Source: Candidatus Hydrogenedentota bacterium
GTDB taxonomy: Bacteria > UBA8481 > J006
NCBI GenBank assembly: GCA_003697085.1
Contig: RFFU01000002.1
Span: 18,983-82,982 of the forward strand
DNA length: 64,000 nucleotides
Reading direction: 5' to 3'
The notes under the pieces are model-generated. The model saw only the letters and a list, made by a program, of their open reading frames with translations. It was not told the origin of the DNA and searched no databases. Made by a program: the position numbers and the translations under genes. This document shows, piece by piece, positions 63,052 through 64,000 of the stretch (position 1 is the stretch's first letter; every line of letters starts with the position of its first letter).

Positions 63052-64000
63052 TTATGACGCTTCAGTCAGTTCGGAGGGGAGCAACGGTGGAACCGGAGCG
63101 CCCAAGCCGTCCGCGATGGCACGCAGAATCTCCGCCTCCTGGATCGTGACGGTTCCGTCGAGCAGGACGGTATCCGTGAGTGCGGCCAGAAGGCACTCTT
63201 GTTGGGGAAACGGTGCTCTCGAAAGAGCCTCGATCGCCGCCGTAATCCGTGGATAGGAGAGATCTGAGAGCGGAAGCAGGGAAAGATCGCGGGCTTTCGG
63301 AAAGAGGTCCTCGATGCGGGCACGGCCCGCAAGAAACGCTCGTTGGATTTCCGTTTCCTCCCAATGGCCCATCCGTGCCGTGACGGAGAGTAAGACGCAG
63401 GCGTTTTCGAGAACGGCGTCGGTTCCGGCCACCGCCGCGCCTCTTTGCTTCTCGGCCGAGGTCTGAAGCCGCCGGAAAATCATCTGCTGAAGAGTATATT
63501 CGAAGAGACTCAGCTGTCGATCGGCCTCGGAAAGGAAACCCACCGCCTCGCGGAACGCCTCCTTTTGAGGTTCGGAGAGATCCTTCAACGAGACGAGCGC
63601 AAGATCGGCGATGGGGATGAAGAAGGCTTCCCCCAACCGGGATACCGGAGCACTGATGCGACGGGTTTCCTCGGCGACGGGCTTTCCGAGGCGGGATTCG
63701 AGATATTCGAGTTGTTTTCGTCGAATCGCGGGATCGGAATCGAGAAGAAGGGCATAGACGACGGCCGCGGCTCCGCACGGCTCCTCGCAGGCCTTTCGGA
63801 TTTTCTCGGGTATCGATTCGAGAACCACCCGAGCGTAGGCGAAATGATTCTCCGATGGGGTTCCAATGGAAGAAAGGACGGCTCGGGTTTCAGAACTCAA
63901 GGAAGGAGAGGGCTCCGTTTTCCGTTCCAAGGAAGGTGCCGACGAAAGGGAGGGTTCTGGGGGCGGGATCGAGGCGGCTCCGGCCGCCGCGGCCGTCCCC
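63052..64000 (-). CDS. C-terminal part of probable M48-family peptidase (5'-truncated by window)
   Basis: A frame of 315 residues, open to the window end on its 5' side. A Pro/Ser-rich linker (first about 40 residues) leads to a helical domain with 'EEPCGAAAVVYALLLDSDPAIRRKQLEYL', 'FIPIADLALVSLKDLSEPQKEAF', 'DRQLSLFEYTLQQM' and a C-terminal TerB/calcium-like segment 'LLAALTDTVLLDGTVTIQEAEILRAIADGL'. I recall this pattern as the region after the M48 protease domain in some bacterial membrane proteases, so the HExxH domain would lie outside the window. I have not confirmed this. Confidence 0.6.
   Translation of the reverse strand, partial: GTAAAAGAASIPPPEPSLSSAPSLERKTEPSPSLSSETRAVLSSIGTPSENHFAYARVVLESIPEKIRKACEEPCGAAAVVYALLLDSDPAIRRKQLEYLESRLGKPVAEETRRISAPVSRLGEAFFIPIADLALVSLKDLSEPQKEAFREAVGFLSEADRQLSLFEYTLQQMIFRRLQTSAEKQRGAAVAGTDAVLENACVLLSVTARMGHWEETEIQRAFLAGRARIEDLFPKARDLSLLPLSDLSYPRITAAIEALSRAPFPQQECLLAALTDTVLLDGTVTIQEAEILRAIADGLGAPVPPLLPSELTEAS

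Overview
The window reads as GC-rich chromosomal DNA of a flagellated, diderm bacterium. The diderm call rests on an MlaEFD lipid-transport operon, and the flagellar call on flgD, flgE, fliK and a TIGR02530 gene. Several traits suggest a deep-branching or uncultivated phylum: both subunits of the mostly archaeal topoisomerase VI, a K+-dependent-type membrane pyrophosphatase, many GTG/TTG starts with 1-4 nt gene overlaps, purine-rich spacers, and dispersed non-coding repeats of a kind seen in several poorly cultivated phyla. I cannot name the phylum from sequence alone. No rRNA, CRISPR array, IS element or prophage was found.

Region by region. 1-7.4 kb: envelope glycan genes (two SDR sugar enzymes, a nucleotide-sugar dehydrogenase, a WecA-like glycan initiator, a UbiA-like DPPR-synthase relative, an AglD-type membrane protein), then a metallophosphoesterase and a Nif3-like protein. 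7.4-14.2 kb: a zinc-ribbon coiled-coil protein, hppA, metK, ahcY, and a DnaI/DnaC-like helicase loader preceded by a possible DnaD-like fragment. 14.2-15.1 kb: repeats and a tRNA-Asp. 15.1-24.5 kb: a tight catabolic operon with a three-subunit molybdenum hydroxylase, all three AllF/AllG/AllH (oxamate carbamoyltransferase-type) subunits plus a 62-residue companion, a cyclase-family hydrolase and a nitrilase-superfamily amidase. 24.6-29.2 kb (minus): agmatine deiminase and N-carbamoylputrescine amidase (agmatine to putrescine), Ppx/GppA phosphatase and a lipoprotein-type cell-wall amidase. 29.8-31.3 kb: two probable beta-sandwich/arrestin-like proteins and a 50-residue peptide with a double-glycine leader and a near-perfect ribosome binding site. 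31.3-34.3 kb (minus): topoisomerase VI. 34.9-41.3 kb: a TPR/gluzincin membrane protein, a PDZ-radical SAM DUF512 protein, htpX, and a CLC transporter coupled to an HTH-PtsN fusion. 41.6-47.2 kb: rpsF-ssb-rpsR-rplI-dnaB-rarA-murI. 47.3-53.2 kb (minus): a GAF-PP2C-kinase fusion and a STAS protein upstream of mlaE-mlaF-mlaD, then lepB. 53.7-62.8 kb: flgD-flgE1-fliK-TIGR02530-flgE2. The window ends in the C-terminal part of a probable M48 peptidase on the minus strand.

The most interesting units are the molybdenum hydroxylase/AllFGH/cyclase/amidase operon, which looks like a heterocycle-degrading pathway yielding carbamoyl phosphate and matches no standard purine pathway I recognise; the double-glycine peptide; bacterial topoisomerase VI; and the partner-switch regulator sitting on the Mla operon.
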